Shown one piece after another: positions 62,527 through 64,000 of a DNA stretch of 64,000 nt (positions are counted from its first letter, which is position 1; each line of letters starts with the position of its first letter). The notes under the pieces are model-generated. The model was given only the letters and a program-made list of their open reading frames with translations, did not search any database and had not been told where the DNA came from. A program made the position numbers and the translations under genes. The DNA is from Paenibacillus xylanexedens (GTDB taxonomy: Bacteria; Bacillota; Bacilli; Paenibacillales; Paenibacillaceae), in assembly GCF_001908275.1 (NCBI RefSeq), contig NZ_CP018620.1:3162001-3226000 (forward strand), in the 5' to 3' direction.

Positions 62527-62556
62527 ATAGGCTCAAAGGCCTGGTCAGCCTATAAT
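62527..62556 (+). promoter_or_regulatory. Inverted repeat over the -10 region of the binding-protein promoter
   Basis: ATAGGCT (62527-62533) and AGCCTAT (62547-62553) enclose 13 bases; the right arm overlaps TATAAT at 62551-62556. No good -35 is present, fitting an activated or repressed promoter. Confidence 0.45.
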
Positions 62557-62591
62557 GAAAGGGTAACCAAAACGATTTAAGGGGGAACAAC

Positions 62592-64000
62592 ATGAGAGCG
62601 CAATCAACGAAAAAGAGATTCTTGACGCTTCTCGCTACAACGCTGAGTCTAACTGTCGTTCTTGCAGGATGTTCAGGAGGCAGTGGGGGCGGAGATAGTG
62701 CAACACCAAGTACATCTGGAACCCAAAACGAATACAAAGAAAAGTATGATCCGGCAGTTACCATTACTACAGCATGGGGAATCGATCCTGAGCTGAAATT
62801 TAAAAATGGCGAATCCATGGAAAATAACGTGGCAACCAAGTGGGCCAAGGACAAATTCGGAATTGAAATCAAATCCTTGTGGTCCGTGACAGATACGAAC
62901 AGTGCATTTGCGACCAAGCTTCGTCTTGCTATGTCCTCCGGCCAAGAAATGCCGGATATTGTGACAATAGGGCAGCCGGATAATTTAGTTGCTCAAGATT
63001 TAATTGACTCCGGTATGTACGAAGAAGTCGGTCCACTGTTCGACAAATATGCTTCAGACACATGGAAAAAAGCGATGGAGCAAGATCCTAACGTCTGGAA
63101 CCAATATAGTCGTGATGGCAAAAGAATGGGGATCCCTGTTCTGGACTACGCATACAACAATGATTACTTGCTCTGGATTCGCCAGGATTGGCTGGACAAG
63201 CTGAATCTGAAAGCACCAAAAACAATCGATGAGCTGGAAACCGTTATGGAAGCATTCAAAAACAATAACCCGGACGGCTTGGCTCCTGATAAAGTCACTC
63301 CGCTCAGCGTTGGTTTCAAAACATCCATGAACACATGGATGGGAGATGTATCCTGGATCTTTGGTGCGTATGGCACCTTACCTCAACAATGGAATCTGGA
63401 TGCCGATGGCAAGCTGGAGTATGGTTCCATCAATCCCGGCATGAAGCAAGGATTGGTTAAATTGAGCGAATGGCTCAAAAAAGGGTATATCCCACAGGAA
63501 GCAGCGCTATGGGATGAGAACAAAACGGCAGAGCCGGCAGTTGCAGGAACCGCTGGTATTATTCCAGGACCTTACTGGATGAGTGGATGGCCGCTGGACG
63601 ATACGGTGAAAAATGTCCCTGGTGCGGTTTGGAAACCGATTGAAATCCCTGCTGGTCCAGAAGGAAAAGCGATGCGTCATGGAACACAGTTTGTTAATGG
63701 TGTTACGTTGATCAAAAAAGATATGGCACACCCAGAAGCATTCTTTACGTATCAAAACTACCTGTTCGACAATTATGCAGATCCGGCACCAGGCAGCCCC
63801 TATGATAACGGTTTGTTTGCAGGCTATGACTATCAATTAGATGCAAATGGAAAGCAAATGCGGTATGAAAAAATTGATGGCGGGTATGTCAACGTTGTAC
63901 GTTATTTGCTCGTTCGTGATGGCGCCCGTATTCCAGACGCTCAGATGAAAGCTCTAATGAATCTGGCAGATGGCAAGGAGCCGGAAACGAAGCTGGAAAA
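62592..64000 (+). CDS. Carbohydrate ABC transporter binding lipoprotein, partial
   Basis: At least 469 residues; the gene continues beyond the right edge. Lipobox VLAGC (Cys about residue 26), a Gly/Ser/Thr-rich linker, then an LplA/YtcQ-type domain: EYKEKYDPAVTITTAWGIDPELKF, MPDIVTIGQPDNLVAQDL, RMGIPVLDYAYNNDYLLWIRQDWLDKLNLKAP-KTIDELE(T), and WNLDADGKLEYGSINP. Captures an oligosaccharide for a transporter whose permeases lie outside the window. AAGGGGG 6 bases before ATG. Confidence 0.9.
   Translation, partial: MRAQSTKKRFLTLLATTLSLTVVLAGCSGGSGGGDSATPSTSGTQNEYKEKYDPAVTITTAWGIDPELKFKNGESMENNVATKWAKDKFGIEIKSLWSVTDTNSAFATKLRLAMSSGQEMPDIVTIGQPDNLVAQDLIDSGMYEEVGPLFDKYASDTWKKAMEQDPNVWNQYSRDGKRMGIPVLDYAYNNDYLLWIRQDWLDKLNLKAPKTIDELETVMEAFKNNNPDGLAPDKVTPLSVGFKTSMNTWMGDVSWIFGAYGTLPQQWNLDADGKLEYGSINPGMKQGLVKLSEWLKKGYIPQEAALWDENKTAEPAVAGTAGIIPGPYWMSGWPLDDTVKNVPGAVWKPIEIPAGPEGKAMRHGTQFVNGVTLIKKDMAHPEAFFTYQNYLFDNYADPAPGSPYDNGLFAGYDYQLDANGKQMRYEKIDGGYVNVVRYLLVRDGARIPDAQMKALMNLADGKEPETKLE

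Overview
The window looks like a chromosomal segment of a Paenibacillus-type Firmicute. The evidence is strong AGGAGG-type ribosome sites, frequent TTG and GTG starts, Bacillus-like housekeeping genes (relQ, yqzE, yqhG/yqhH, yneQ, ywbE, ykvI, xpt) and a high load of secreted polysaccharidases with YesM/YesN two-component pairs next to carbohydrate ABC transporters. I see no phage, plasmid, insertion sequence or CRISPR array.

Layout. 1-12.8 kb is housekeeping: the end of pyrD, relQ plus a DUF309 gene, a thioredoxin-like protein, an RNA methyltransferase/pseudouridine synthase pair, a GC-rich intergenic repeat block, a HAD phosphatase, a triple-repeat acidic protein, a GNAT, a glycosyltransferase, a YkvI-type membrane protein, xpt and small proteins. 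12.8-17 kb holds an NlpC/P60 hydrolase under a c-di-AMP (ydaO) riboswitch, then a plant-cell-wall pair (PL10 pectate lyase, GH30 glucuronoxylanase) around a tRNA-Leu. 17.3-20.5 kb has a deacetylase and an amidase that overlap tail to tail, yqzE and an unknown secreted protein. 20.6-23.6 kb is yqhG and the SNF2 helicase yqhH, whose N-terminus appears split by a frameshift. 24-26.7 kb is a B12-dependent ribonucleotide reductase behind tandem NrdR boxes.

26.8-31 kb has a chloramphenicol acetyltransferase with a complete translational attenuator (leader peptide and SD-sequestering hairpin), a flavin reductase and an OatA-like acyltransferase. 31.1-40.4 kb is a mannoside locus: binding protein, two permeases, histidine kinase, response regulator and GH2 beta-mannosidase. 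40.6-50.3 kb mixes a small membrane protein, a divergent FAD monooxygenase/MarR pair, yneQ, a Na+/H+ antiporter, an aldo/keto reductase, a deacetylase, ywbE, DUF4269 and an ion-transporter-like protein. 50.7-57.8 kb is a second kinase/regulator pair followed by an LplBCA-type transporter. 58-64 kb holds an unknown membrane protein and a third kinase/regulator pair followed by a binding-protein gene that runs off the edge.

The main unexplained structure is a family of about 190-bp repeats with terminal inverted repeats (three copies: 23.67, 43.34 and 48.65 kb). Two of them lie in opposite orientation and bracket a block of about 5 kb. The other items most worth checking are the split yqhH, the ydaO aptamer sitting directly on a ribosome site, the cat attenuator and the 77-bp tandem repeat block.
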